From assembly GCA_965601825.1 (NCBI GenBank), contig OZ271839.1, forward strand, positions 2,108,001 to 2,172,000: DNA of 64,000 nt, read 5' to 3'. The notes beneath the pieces were generated by a model. That model was not told where the DNA came from, searched no databases, and saw nothing but the letters and a program-made list of their open reading frames with translations. Source of the DNA: HXMU1420-13 sp965601825. Its GTDB lineage: Bacteria > Bacteroidota > Rhodothermia > Balneolales > Balneolaceae. Positions 24,853 to 34,954 of this stretch are shown piece after piece (position 1 is the stretch's first letter; every line of letters starts with the position of its first letter). Made by a program: the position numbers and the translations under genes.

Positions 24853-26430
24853 ATGAACTACTATGAATTAATATATTTATTAGAAGAGTTCAAAACCAAA
24901 TTATGTAATTGTTGGTTAGAGCAAGCTGTAACGCCTTTTAAAAATCAACTCGAGCTTTTTATTACAAATGGAGAAGAAAGTTTCAGGTTGATTTTCAATG
25001 CTAGTCCTGGAAATGCAGCGTTGTTTTTGGATTCATATCGACCTGCAAAAAAATCGAATACTCAGCAATTTTTTGAGTCGATTTATGGAAACCCAATTAG
25101 TGAAATAATCCTCGAAGAAAATGAACGGCTGATTTCTTTCCTTTTTGAAGATGGCAGTAGATTATGGTTTAAACTCTTTGGTTCGAAAGCCAATGCTTTA
25201 CTGGCGAGAGAAGGGATTATAATCGAAACATTTAAAGATCGAGATTCAATTGGTGATGAGGAACCATCTCCTAAGTCACCGAAATTGCTTCAATCTGAAT
25301 CTTTGGAAGGAGTTCAAATCGCATTAAGATTGCAAAAATTGATTCCAATTCTCCCTAAAGTATGGATCAATAAACTGGATGATATTCATCATTTTGTTGA
25401 TATGAGTGATAATGAGTTACTGGAATTTGCCCGTGATCTAGATACTTCAATAAGAGAAAAAGCTGAGTTTCGAATTCTTGAAAGTGGAGAAGTGACGCTG
25501 ATACCGGAAAGACTGTTACCGGATGATTCAGCTCAGAGAGTTGGGAGTGTAAATGATTTAATTCTTCATCGATTTAAAAATTACGCTCATCAACAGCGAT
25601 TGAAATCCCAGAAAAACGGATTATTCAAATCAATAAAGAGAAAGCTGAAAAGAACAGAATCAGCACTAAAAAATCTATATCAGGCTGATAAAGGACTGGA
25701 GAAAGCAGATAAATATGAGAAATTTGGACACATTTTGATGGCAAATGCTCATCAGCCAGTTTCAAGAAAGAAGGTGATTGAACTCGACGATTTGTACAAT
25801 GCAGGTAATACAATCTTGATTCCAATACAGATGGATTTGAGTCTGGCAGAAAATGCACAGCGGTATTATTCTAAATCTTCAAATTCTTTGAAATCTTATG
25901 AAGAAGCGTTAGACAGAATTCCGGAGTTAGAGAAGACCAAGGATTTATATTCTACACTTCTTGAGGAGATAGAGGTAATAACTCAGATGCGTGATCTAAA
26001 TGAATGGAAGAAGTTGAACAAAGACTATTTGAGTGGACTCGAGCAAGCCAGCACAACTAAAGAGACATCAAATCCATTTTTTGAAATTGAATACAAAGGT
26101 TATCCAATTTGGATTGGGAAAAACGCCAGAAGTAATGATGTGTTGGTCCAAAAATCTCATAAAGAAGACATATGGTTACATGCCAGAGGAGTATCAGGCT
26201 CTCATGTAATCATTCGGATGAATAATTCTAAAAATGAACTGGATTTAATTTTAATTGAGGAAATCGCAAGTTTTGCTGCCTATCAATCAAAGGCTAGAGG
26301 CTCTAATCTGGTACCCGTGATCTACACAAAAAGAAAATACATTCGAAAACAAAAAGGAGCTGCATTAGGTGCAGTTTTGGTACAAAAAGAGAAAGTTGTA
26401 ATTGTGGAACCCAAGAACCCATTTGAATGA
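24853..26430 (+). CDS. rqcH: RqcH/NFACT family ribosome quality-control protein
   Basis: This 525-residue homologue of Rqc2/NEMF/RqcH binds obstructed 50S-peptidyl-tRNA and directs C-terminal Ala tailing. An NFACT-N domain covers about 1-170, a helix-hairpin/coiled-coil middle 240-390, and the C-terminal NFACT-R (DUF814) domain carries DIWLHARGVSGSHVII, the family hallmark. The DR dipeptide important in Bacillus RqcH seems to be ER here (NERLISF). The ATG at 24853 is chosen over a TTG at 24841. It overlaps aroK by 4 bp. RqcP is not in this window. Confidence 0.88.
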   Translation: MNYYELIYLLEEFKTKLCNCWLEQAVTPFKNQLELFITNGEESFRLIFNASPGNAALFLDSYRPAKKSNTQQFFESIYGNPISEIILEENERLISFLFEDGSRLWFKLFGSKANALLAREGIIIETFKDRDSIGDEEPSPKSPKLLQSESLEGVQIALRLQKLIPILPKVWINKLDDIHHFVDMSDNELLEFARDLDTSIREKAEFRILESGEVTLIPERLLPDDSAQRVGSVNDLILHRFKNYAHQQRLKSQKNGLFKSIKRKLKRTESALKNLYQADKGLEKADKYEKFGHILMANAHQPVSRKKVIELDDLYNAGNTILIPIQMDLSLAENAQRYYSKSSNSLKSYEEALDRIPELEKTKDLYSTLLEEIEVITQMRDLNEWKKLNKDYLSGLEQASTTKETSNPFFEIEYKGYPIWIGKNARSNDVLVQKSHKEDIWLHARGVSGSHVIIRMNNSKNELDLILIEEIASFAAYQSKARGSNLVPVIYTKRKYIRKQKGAALGAVLVQKEKVVIVEPKNPFE

Positions 26431-26990
26431 ATTTGTATCGATTAAAGAAATTTCAGGATAGTTTTTTTCTTGTGGGATTTATGGCTACAGGAAAGAGTTC
26501 CATTGGAAAAGCATTGGCAAATGAGCTGGAAAGACCGTTTTTAGATCTTGATAGTTATATAGTTGAAAAAGAAGGTGTCAGCATTAGTGAAATATTTAGA
26601 ACCAAAGGCGAAGGCTATTTCAGAGAAAGAGAATGGAAATATTTGCTTGAGATAACACAGAATTTTAAAGGTGTGGTAGCACTTGGGGGAGGAGCACTTC
26701 ATAATCAACAAGTAGTTGATCATCTAAAGCTTTTTGGCTTACTGATATTTCTAAAAACTCCAATTGATGTAATTGTTAAGCGAGTTCAGCGAAATAAAAA
26801 ACGCCCAATTGTGTTAAATGATCAAGGTGAAATTAAATCCAAAGAAACTCTATTTAATGAGCTGGAAAGCTTATATTTGAGCCGAATTGATTTATATAAT
26901 CAGGCGCAAATAATATTAGAATCTACTGGCTTTGAATCGAAAAACGAGCAGGCGGCGAGGCTTATAGAAAAACTACAGCGATATGTTTAA
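26427..26990 (+). CDS. aroK: Shikimate kinase
   Basis: This 187-residue enzyme phosphorylates shikimate at the 3-OH. The P-loop is GFMATGKSS (16-24), substrate contacts include the DLD of LDLDSYI, and FRTKGEGYFRERE and the GGGA loop (ALGGGALHN) are characteristic. It overlaps rqcH by ATGA and runs into aroB by 8 bp, so aroK-aroB is a shikimate module with translational coupling to rqcH. Confidence 0.95.
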   Translation: MNLYRLKKFQDSFFLVGFMATGKSSIGKALANELERPFLDLDSYIVEKEGVSISEIFRTKGEGYFREREWKYLLEITQNFKGVVALGGGALHNQQVVDHLKLFGLLIFLKTPIDVIVKRVQRNKKRPIVLNDQGEIKSKETLFNELESLYLSRIDLYNQAQIILESTGFESKNEQAARLIEKLQRYV

Positions 26991-28074
26991 ATCCATATCA
27001 GTATCCACCGAAACAAGGGATAACTACTTGTATCACGTTGGTACTGGATTGTTAGAAAAAGCATGTGACTTTATAAAAGAGAATTTCGGCACGAATAACC
27101 TTATTGTAGTAATTGATAAGAATGTGCACCAGTTTCATTTTCAATCGATTCAGGAAGTGCTAAATCCTGTATTTCAAACGATTGATACTTATGTAGTTCC
27201 GCCTGGCGAACAAAGTAAAAATATTGAACAGTATTCAAGCATTTTAGATTTTGTTCTGACTAGTGGGGTTGAAAGGAAAACTCCACTTCTTGCAATTGGT
27301 GGTGGTGTAACCGGCGACTTAAGCGGATTTGTTGCAGCAAGCGTTTTGAGAGGTATTCCTTTAATACACATGCCGACGAGTTTATTAGCTATGGTTGATA
27401 GTTCTATCGGTGGGAAAACAGGGATCAATCACAAAACGGGTAAAAATCTCATCGGGGATTTCTATCAGCCAAAAGCAGTTTTTGCTGATATTCAGTTTTT
27501 AGAAACTTTACCGCCAGAGGAATGGGTAAATGGGTTAAGTGAGATCATTAAATACGGGATGATTGAAGATTCAGGTTTATTGAATGATCTTACCAAATTA
27601 ACTGAATCCAAGAGTTTTACACCTTCAGAAGAATGGATTGAGATCATTCGAAGAAGTGCAGAAATAAAAATTGAGATAGTTCAACGTGATGTACTGGAAG
27701 GTGGAGTTCGTGCTTTTCTCAACTTTGGGCACACATACGGCCATGTAATCGAAAAAATGGGAAATTATTCGAGATTTAGTCATGGAGAAGCAGTTTTTGC
27801 AGGAATGTATGGCGCGATTTCTGCATCAACGGAACTAGGTCATAATATTGAAGTAGAAAGACTTAACGCCTTTAGAGAATTGTACAAAATAGACTTAGCT
27901 GATTTTAACAGTGTTGATGAGTTGATAAAATGGATGTATAAGGACAAAAAAGTTGCGAATCAATCTATCAGATTGGTGTTATTGAAATCGATAGGTGAAC
28001 CATTTGTTTATCAAGTTGAGGATCTTGAAATCTTAAAAAAGAGTTGGGCATATTTGCTAACAGAGTTTTCATGA
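26983..28074 (+). CDS. aroB: 3-dehydroquinate synthase
   Basis: This 363-residue NAD- and metal-dependent enzyme makes 3-dehydroquinate from DAHP, the second shikimate-pathway step. NAD contacts include GGGVTGDLSGF, and the active-site loop MVDSSIGGKTGIN is present. Metal ligands are seen in GLSEIIKYG (Glu), NFGHTYGHVIE (His) and SHGEAV (His). It follows aroK with an 8-bp overlap and abuts tamB. Length is normal. Confidence 0.97.
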   Translation: MFKSISVSTETRDNYLYHVGTGLLEKACDFIKENFGTNNLIVVIDKNVHQFHFQSIQEVLNPVFQTIDTYVVPPGEQSKNIEQYSSILDFVLTSGVERKTPLLAIGGGVTGDLSGFVAASVLRGIPLIHMPTSLLAMVDSSIGGKTGINHKTGKNLIGDFYQPKAVFADIQFLETLPPEEWVNGLSEIIKYGMIEDSGLLNDLTKLTESKSFTPSEEWIEIIRRSAEIKIEIVQRDVLEGGVRAFLNFGHTYGHVIEKMGNYSRFSHGEAVFAGMYGAISASTELGHNIEVERLNAFRELYKIDLADFNSVDELIKWMYKDKKVANQSIRLVLLKSIGEPFVYQVEDLEILKKSWAYLLTEFS

Positions 28075-28075
28075 C

Positions 28076-31000
28076 ATGACCCTAACATGGTTACATAAAA
28101 TCTGGGTTTATTTTTGGAACAGCATTGGTCTGCTATTAGCTGTTTTAGTGATATTAGGTGGTATTTTTTATGGAGTTCTTCAGCTACCCATTACAAAAGA
28201 GTACCTAATAAATCGAATTGAGAATTCTTTTAATAGCGATCGTCAGGCTTTCCTTGAAATAGATGAACTATCAGGTCATATACCTTTTAATTTTTCTGTC
28301 ACAGATGTCAATTTGTATACAGATTCTTCTCGAACAGTTTCGCTGGCAAGTATTGATTCAGCAACCGGTAGTATCGATTTGCGTGGTTGGTTTAGTGATC
28401 AAATTATACTCCCTTCTGTAGAAATATTTGAGCCACAAATAACAATTGATCTTAATAACAATTACACAGAATTATTCGCTAGGAAATCGTTAATAATTGG
28501 TGACGAACCGACTACTCAGGACGAGGCGAGTGAGAATGATATTGGAATTTTAATCCCTCAAATTGTAGTTGAGAGCGGGGAAATAAAACTTTTAAATCTT
28601 ACAGAGGAAGGAAGTGAATTGCTTAAAACTCCCACATTAACTCTGAAAGATTTATATATCAACAGCTTCCTGGATTACAGCCGACTTCAACGATTCATAG
28701 ACATAGAGCAATTCACTTTTAGTTTACCTGAGATCGAGGTTGATCAGATAAATGTTTTTGGCCAGGTTTTTAATGATGATCAATATCTGGAATTCAATGC
28801 GTTCAATATCAGTACCGAGAATAATGCGCTTAGATTTAGTGCTGAAGTTGACGGAATAAACATTTTGGAACCAGCTTTAGCACAACAATTAGAGAGATCT
28901 TCCTACAATATTATTGTTGATGAGTTAATTACATACCCTTTACACTTAAGAAAGCTAGTACCGGATTTCCCGTTTTTTGAACAACAGATTTATACAAAAA
29001 TTGATGTTACCGGCACTTTAGATTCACTTACTGTTAGTGATGCATACCTGTTAGTTGGTAATTCCGAATTAGAAGCATTTGGCGGTTTTAATCCTTCTGA
29101 CGAGATAGAAGATGAGAATTTTAGTCTTGGACTAGAGCGTCTGTCTATCGATTCAACAGATCTTGGTAGTTGGTTTCCTGATTTGACTGATATACAAAAG
29201 GCCGCATTAACAGACTTTGAGATTGATGGTCAAGTCCAAGGTAGTTTCAATAAGTTAATTGGCAACTTTGATTTTATCAGTGAAAGAGGCTTTGTTAGTA
29301 CATCCACTCAAGTTGATATTTCTGATTCACTAAGTATTATCATTTCTAGTAATTTTGAAGAGTTAAACTTAGGCAGTTTGATTCAATCTAACATTGAGAA
29401 TACAAATTTAAATGGGGCGTTAAATTTATCTACAAATTCATTTGATCCAAGAACTGCTTTTGGAGATTTCAATCTTCAGTTATCTAGAGGACAATTGAAT
29501 GCCTTTGACTTTGACTCACTAAATTTTGAATCAACTTGGGAAAATGGAAACATTCAACCCATATTTGAAATCATAGCTCCTTCAGCTTATCTGGATGGTG
29601 AAGGAATTATTCAACTGTCAGATAGTACAAGCATTGTTGAATTAAATGGTTCTGCAGCTCAACTAGACTTAAAAGGATTAACTGCAGCTGAATCGCTAAG
29701 CAAAGCATTCGTCGATATGAATTATAGTATAAGTATCGATGGCAGCACTATAGAAGATGCTTTTGGCCAACTAACTATTGATTTGCCAAACACAGTTATC
29801 GCAGATGATACATTAAAGCAACATCAGATTTATGCTGATTTTAATTCGGAAATTGATGGAAGTAAGAGTTTCAGGCTTACATCTACTCCAATCGATGTTT
29901 CAGTAAGTGGTGATTTTGATATAGAAGAAGCTACCTTATTGACTGAATTTTGGGTTTCTAATTTGAACAGTAAAATTCAAAATGAATTAACGTTTTCTGA
30001 TAGCACATATTCAGGTATTGAGATAGCAGATAGTTTAACTGCTGGAATTGAACTCGACTTCAATGTAAAAGACCTTGATTTGTTGAGAGCTTATCTGCCA
30101 AATTTACCTCAGTTTGAAACCCATGTAGCAGGGAATTCAAATTTTAATCTGAGTAGTGAATCGATTTTATTTAATGCAACCCTACTTGATAGTACGGTTA
30201 CCTTTGGGAATTATAATGCAGACTCTGTTTCCGTTCAGGTTACAGGAAGCTTTAGATACGATGAACCGATTAAATCGTTTTCTAATCTACAAATTCAAGC
30301 GAATGCTGCTGAATTTAATTCTGAATTTATCTCAACCGAGAGTTTGAATACCATTCTCCAAATGAGAGACGATAGCATATTTATAGAGCAGAATATCGGA
30401 TCAATTGCAGGGGAAAATGATTTTTATCTTGATAGTTTTGCTCAACTGAGCGATTCAACCATCAAAATAACTATTGATAGTCTTTCTTTGGGGAATGCCA
30501 ATTATCAGTGGCAAAGTATTGGTAACCCGGCATTAACATACTACAAAAACGAAAGTTTAGAGTTTGATAATTTTGAGTTTAGAAATGATGAAGAGTCTCT
30601 AAGTTTTGAAGGAATTTTCAGCGATCAATCTACTGATTCAGTTAATTATTTAATTAGAAATGTTGATCTGGCAAGAATCTCAGGTTTAATAAATGGCAGA
30701 ATCGACTTTTCAGGTATCCTGGATGCTGATTTCACTACTAAATCTCTAACCAGAATTCCAAGTATTCAAGGTGGGCTTGGTATAAACGCATTCTCAATAG
30801 ATGAACGCGTACTTGGTGATATTGAAGTATCTAGTTTGTTTAATTCAGATTTCAATCGATTCGATACTCGAGTTACAGTTTCCACTGATTCTGCAAAATA
30901 TCCCGATTACTTCACCAGAACGGAAAGACGAGGTCAAAACATCACTTTTAACGGGTATGTGAATGCGCCTGATGATGGTACATTTGCGAATGAAGATTCA

Positions 31001-32752
31001 CTTTTTTACTTCGATTTAGATTTTGAAAGTATAGATTTGTGGATCTTACCTTTTATAGCACCAAGAGTGTTCACGGAAATGTCTGGTGTGGCAAGTGGTG
31101 GAGGATCTGTCTGGGGTAATTTTGAAGATTTCGATTTTTCTGTGAATTACGATATCGGAACAGATGATGCAATTTTCTTCCGTCCCCGTTTTCTTGACAC
31201 TTTTTACTTTGGTTTAGGGAATATTACTCTAAATCGAGAAGATGGACTTATTTTCAATGATTTATTCGTTATTGACCCTTCCGGTGGTAGCGCAGTTTTA
31301 AATGGTACCTATGATCTGGGGCATCTTGGTAGAATTCATGAAATGGACTTAACCCTTGAAATGGATGAGTTCCAGTTCCTGAATAATAATTTTGATCCGG
31401 ATGTGGCTTTCTTTGGTGATGCCTATGGTAGTTCTACAATTCGAATGACAGGCACCAATCTCAATCCGGTTTTAACCACTGAAACACCGGTATTAATCTC
31501 AGATTTTTCGAGAATCGGAATTCCATTACTCGAGGAAACCGAATTTGATGAAGACAATAAGTTCATTCGATTTGTTGAAAATTTTGATTTTCAGCCCAAT
31601 GTTGATCCGACCCAGATTTCAAGTACAAATACTCCAATTGTTGAAGTAGAAGAAGATCCATTTGATCGAACGTTTGTAGAGCGCTTTACACTTGATTTAC
31701 AATTTGTAGCACAAAACCCGATGGAAGTTCAGCTGATATTTGATCCAATAACAGGTGACCAAATTGAAGCAGAAGGTATTGGTAGACTTGGCATTAGACT
31801 TGAAGATGAGCAGCTAAGTATGTTCGGTCAGTTTGATATAAATGGTGGAACCTATCAGTTTGTGAGTGGTGAGATTTTTACCCGTAGATTTGATCTGGAA
31901 CCGGGTGGTACTATTATTTGGGAAGGTGAACCTGCGAATGCAAGGCTTGATCTAAATGCTATCTATGAGGCCAGACCGGATATAAATACGTTATCACAGA
32001 CGCGTTCCGATCTTGACTCTGAGTCTTCACAACGAGTACCGGTAGAATTGGTTTTGAACGTAGGTGGTTCGTTAACTGCGATCGAAAATAATTTCTTCTT
32101 CCGTTTACCAAATAATTTCGAAACCCGACAGAATTCCACTCTAAACACTCAGATTGCTGCATTAAACAGAAATGAAGATGAAAAACTAATTCAGGCCGCC
32201 AGTTTTCTTTTGATGGGTGATTTTATCCCATCTGCAACTGCGAGTACCGATGCTACCAATACTTTGACAGAGAACTTTTCTGGGAGTGGTGCTGTATTAA
32301 ATCCGCTTTTATCCAGCCAGATTATCAGTCCTTTATTATCTAATCAGATCAATTCACTTTTGAGGAGTGATATCGGTAGTCTCGACATTGATTTTAATTT
32401 GAATACCTACAATAATGTTGATCTTGGAGTGGCACTTCGTTTATACAACGATCGAATTATATTAAGTAGGGAAGGTCAGATTACCGGATCCCAATCAAAT
32501 ATTGGTGATATTGGTGCTACTTATCGAATTAATAATACACTGTCTGTAACGGCATTTCATCGCCAGGACCCTACATTTAGCAATATCACAGGTGGGGAAG
32601 AATCTCAACAAGCACAGGATATAAATGGGGTTGGATTTGAAGCAGAAGTTAGCTTTAATTCATGGCAGGAGTTTTTCCGTAAATTGGCATCACCATTCAG
32701 AAGATTATTCGGCAAAAAAGAGGATAACACAGAAATTGCAAGTTCTGATTAA
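28076..32752 (+). CDS. tamB: TamB-family AsmA-like transporter protein (DUF490)
   Basis: This very long (1558-residue) inner-membrane-anchored protein has one N-terminal transmembrane helix (about residues 9-33) and then an extended beta-taco of repeated strands, rich in acidic residues and Ser/Asn, reaching across the periplasm. The C-terminal TamB/DUF490 region has GGTYQFVSGEIFTRRFDLE and IIWEGEPANARLDLNA. Members move phospholipid or help insert outer-membrane proteins. No TamA gene is adjacent. Its start lies 1 bp after aroB. The last residues are Lys/Arg-rich, an unusual hydrophilic tail after DUF490. Confidence 0.9.
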   Translation: MTLTWLHKIWVYFWNSIGLLLAVLVILGGIFYGVLQLPITKEYLINRIENSFNSDRQAFLEIDELSGHIPFNFSVTDVNLYTDSSRTVSLASIDSATGSIDLRGWFSDQIILPSVEIFEPQITIDLNNNYTELFARKSLIIGDEPTTQDEASENDIGILIPQIVVESGEIKLLNLTEEGSELLKTPTLTLKDLYINSFLDYSRLQRFIDIEQFTFSLPEIEVDQINVFGQVFNDDQYLEFNAFNISTENNALRFSAEVDGINILEPALAQQLERSSYNIIVDELITYPLHLRKLVPDFPFFEQQIYTKIDVTGTLDSLTVSDAYLLVGNSELEAFGGFNPSDEIEDENFSLGLERLSIDSTDLGSWFPDLTDIQKAALTDFEIDGQVQGSFNKLIGNFDFISERGFVSTSTQVDISDSLSIIISSNFEELNLGSLIQSNIENTNLNGALNLSTNSFDPRTAFGDFNLQLSRGQLNAFDFDSLNFESTWENGNIQPIFEIIAPSAYLDGEGIIQLSDSTSIVELNGSAAQLDLKGLTAAESLSKAFVDMNYSISIDGSTIEDAFGQLTIDLPNTVIADDTLKQHQIYADFNSEIDGSKSFRLTSTPIDVSVSGDFDIEEATLLTEFWVSNLNSKIQNELTFSDSTYSGIEIADSLTAGIELDFNVKDLDLLRAYLPNLPQFETHVAGNSNFNLSSESILFNATLLDSTVTFGNYNADSVSVQVTGSFRYDEPIKSFSNLQIQANAAEFNSEFISTESLNTILQMRDDSIFIEQNIGSIAGENDFYLDSFAQLSDSTIKITIDSLSLGNANYQWQSIGNPALTYYKNESLEFDNFEFRNDEESLSFEGIFSDQSTDSVNYLIRNVDLARISGLINGRIDFSGILDADFTTKSLTRIPSIQGGLGINAFSIDERVLGDIEVSSLFNSDFNRFDTRVTVSTDSAKYPDYFTRTERRGQNITFNGYVNAPDDGTFANEDSLFYFDLDFESIDLWILPFIAPRVFTEMSGVASGGGSVWGNFEDFDFSVNYDIGTDDAIFFRPRFLDTFYFGLGNITLNREDGLIFNDLFVIDPSGGSAVLNGTYDLGHLGRIHEMDLTLEMDEFQFLNNNFDPDVAFFGDAYGSSTIRMTGTNLNPVLTTETPVLISDFSRIGIPLLEETEFDEDNKFIRFVENFDFQPNVDPTQISSTNTPIVEVEEDPFDRTFVERFTLDLQFVAQNPMEVQLIFDPITGDQIEAEGIGRLGIRLEDEQLSMFGQFDINGGTYQFVSGEIFTRRFDLEPGGTIIWEGEPANARLDLNAIYEARPDINTLSQTRSDLDSESSQRVPVELVLNVGGSLTAIENNFFFRLPNNFETRQNSTLNTQIAALNRNEDEKLIQAASFLLMGDFIPSATASTDATNTLTENFSGSGAVLNPLLSSQIISPLLSNQINSLLRSDIGSLDIDFNLNTYNNVDLGVALRLYNDRIILSREGQITGSQSNIGDIGATYRINNTLSVTAFHRQDPTFSNITGGEESQQAQDINGVGFEAEVSFNSWQEFFRKLASPFRRLFGKKEDNTEIASSD

Positions 32753-32774
32753 TTCATAAATCGAAAAGGAAAGA

Positions 32775-34943
32775 ATGAGCAGAAATCAAAGGCTCAGTAC
32801 ACTCGAGGAACTAATCCTTGATCTCATAAAAAATCATCCAAAGCAAACATTTCATAAAAACGAACTCGAAGAACTATTACGATTGGGAAGTAAAAGAGAG
32901 TTCAAACGTTTTGACAAAGCAATAAATAGTCTGGCTGGAAAGAATCTAATCCATAAAAGTGGGAATAGCTTAAGTCTGAACAAATCGGGTGAGAAAAAGA
33001 AACCCCGAGACATGAAGAATTTTCGTGGTCTTCTAGAAGGTCGAATTCAAATCACTCCACGAGGTACAGGCTTTGTTATTGTCGATGAACTTGATGACGA
33101 TGTGCGTGTTTCACAACGTGATGTTTCAACATCTTTAAATGATGATGTTGTTCAAGTGATGATTCAGGGTGTGAATAAAAGAACCGGACAACCACAAGGC
33201 AAGGTTGTTGAGGTTATGGAAAGAGGAAAGGATTTTTATGTTGGCACTTTAAAAAGAACAGGTGTAAAAACTTTCTTAATAGAACCGGATTTAAAATCTG
33301 CTCACATCGATTTTTTTGTGCAACCAGAGAATGTAAACGGCGCTGAAAATGATGATAAAGTCATTTTTGAGTTAAAAAAATGGGTGCACCCAAAAGCATT
33401 ACCTGAGGCTGTTGTTACATCCATTTTAGGAAAGAAGGGAAGTAACGATGCAAATATTCTTTCGATTCTAGCTGAAAATGAACTAAAAGCAGACTTTCCA
33501 CCTGAGGTTGAAACTTTTGCTGATGAAATTCCTCTCGAAATATCGCAGGAAGAAATAGCTCGTCGCTTGGATCTGCGAGAAGAGAACATATTTACTATTG
33601 ATCCACACGATGCAAAAGATTTTGATGACGCACTAAGTATCAAATATCTCGAGAATGGGAATTATTATCTAGGAGTGCATATTGCCGATGTAACTGCTTA
33701 TATGCCGATGGACTCAGTGCTGGATGTGGAAGCTTACAGTCGCGCTACCAGTATCTATTTGGTGGATCGAGTGATACCAATGCTACCAGAGCGATTAAGT
33801 AATGGCGTTTGTTCACTGCGACCAAATGAAGATAAGCTATGCTATAGTTGCTTCATGGAAATTGATGAATATGGGCACCTTATTGATTACTCAATACGAG
33901 AAACGATTATACATTCAAAACAACGCTTTACTTACGAAGAGGCACAGGAGATTTTAGAAGGCAAAGAACATCCAATGCAGGATAAAGTTCATTTAGCAGG
34001 GAAATTAGCCAAGGCCTTGATGAATAAACGCTTTAAAGAAGGTGCAATCGATTTTGATACTCCCGAGCCTCGCTTTGTTTTGGATGAAACTGGTAAACCC
34101 ATAGAAGTAATTTTAAAGAAAAGGAAATTCGCTCACCGGCTAATCGAAGAATGTATGTTGATGGCAAATAAAACTGTAGCTCAACATATTGACAGGCTAA
34201 GGGATAAATCCAGCAGCCGAAAATCAAAAAATTTATTCCCTTTCTTTTATAGAGTTCATAATCGTCCTGACGAAAAAAAGCTAGCAACTGTAGCTGAAAA
34301 TGTAAGACCCATTGGTATTGATTTTCAGCTTGGTGATCACGTCAGTCCAAAGAGTATCAACAAGTTATTGGATAAGGTCAAAGGGACTCCAGTTGAGTTG
34401 ATTGTTAACGAGCTCACATTGCGCGCAATGGCAAAAGCAGAATACGGTCCGGATAATATTGGTCATTTTGGATTAGGTTTTCAACATTATGCACACTTTA
34501 CAAGTCCGATTCGCCGTTACCCTGACGTAATCGTTCACCGCTTGCTTAAAGGTTATGGTGATGACTCCCAGGTTTATAATTACGATTCACTTCGAAAACA
34601 TGGGGAACATTGTAGTGCCCGAGAACGTGTAGCAGTGGACGCGGAACGTGATTCTATTAAACTTAAACAAGTCGAATTTTTGAGCGAACGAATTGGCGAA
34701 GAATTTTCTGGTGTGATTAGTGGTGTTACCGAAAGAGGTATCTTTGTTGATCTGAAGGACATTCATTGCGAAGGCATGATACGCGTTGGAGATTTGAAGG
34801 GTGATTTCTTTATTTACGATGCAAGAAGTCATAGTTTAATTGGACGTTCTAGCAAGAAAAAATTTCGTCTGGGAGATGAAATTAAGGTTAAGGTGGAAAG
34901 TGTTAACCACCAAAAAAGACAGATTGATTTTGTTCCTGCATAA
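32775..34943 (+). CDS. rnr: Ribonuclease R
   Basis: This 722-residue processive 3'-5' exoribonuclease of the RNB family degrades structured RNA. It has an N-terminal winged-helix and cold-shock OB domains, an RNB catalytic region with TIDPHDAKDFDDALS (about residues 275-289, supplying the catalytic Asp set), HYAHFTSPIRRYPD (the RNase II/R signature), and a C-terminal S1 domain ending FVPA. A good SD (AAGGAAAG) precedes the ATG. It sits in the rqcH-to-tamB plus-strand run, 22 bp past tamB. Confidence 0.95.
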   Translation: MSRNQRLSTLEELILDLIKNHPKQTFHKNELEELLRLGSKREFKRFDKAINSLAGKNLIHKSGNSLSLNKSGEKKKPRDMKNFRGLLEGRIQITPRGTGFVIVDELDDDVRVSQRDVSTSLNDDVVQVMIQGVNKRTGQPQGKVVEVMERGKDFYVGTLKRTGVKTFLIEPDLKSAHIDFFVQPENVNGAENDDKVIFELKKWVHPKALPEAVVTSILGKKGSNDANILSILAENELKADFPPEVETFADEIPLEISQEEIARRLDLREENIFTIDPHDAKDFDDALSIKYLENGNYYLGVHIADVTAYMPMDSVLDVEAYSRATSIYLVDRVIPMLPERLSNGVCSLRPNEDKLCYSCFMEIDEYGHLIDYSIRETIIHSKQRFTYEEAQEILEGKEHPMQDKVHLAGKLAKALMNKRFKEGAIDFDTPEPRFVLDETGKPIEVILKKRKFAHRLIEECMLMANKTVAQHIDRLRDKSSSRKSKNLFPFFYRVHNRPDEKKLATVAENVRPIGIDFQLGDHVSPKSINKLLDKVKGTPVELIVNELTLRAMAKAEYGPDNIGHFGLGFQHYAHFTSPIRRYPDVIVHRLLKGYGDDSQVYNYDSLRKHGEHCSARERVAVDAERDSIKLKQVEFLSERIGEEFSGVISGVTERGIFVDLKDIHCEGMIRVGDLKGDFFIYDARSHSLIGRSSKKKFRLGDEIKVKVESVNHQKRQIDFVPA

Positions 34944-34954
34944 CTAACAGTATT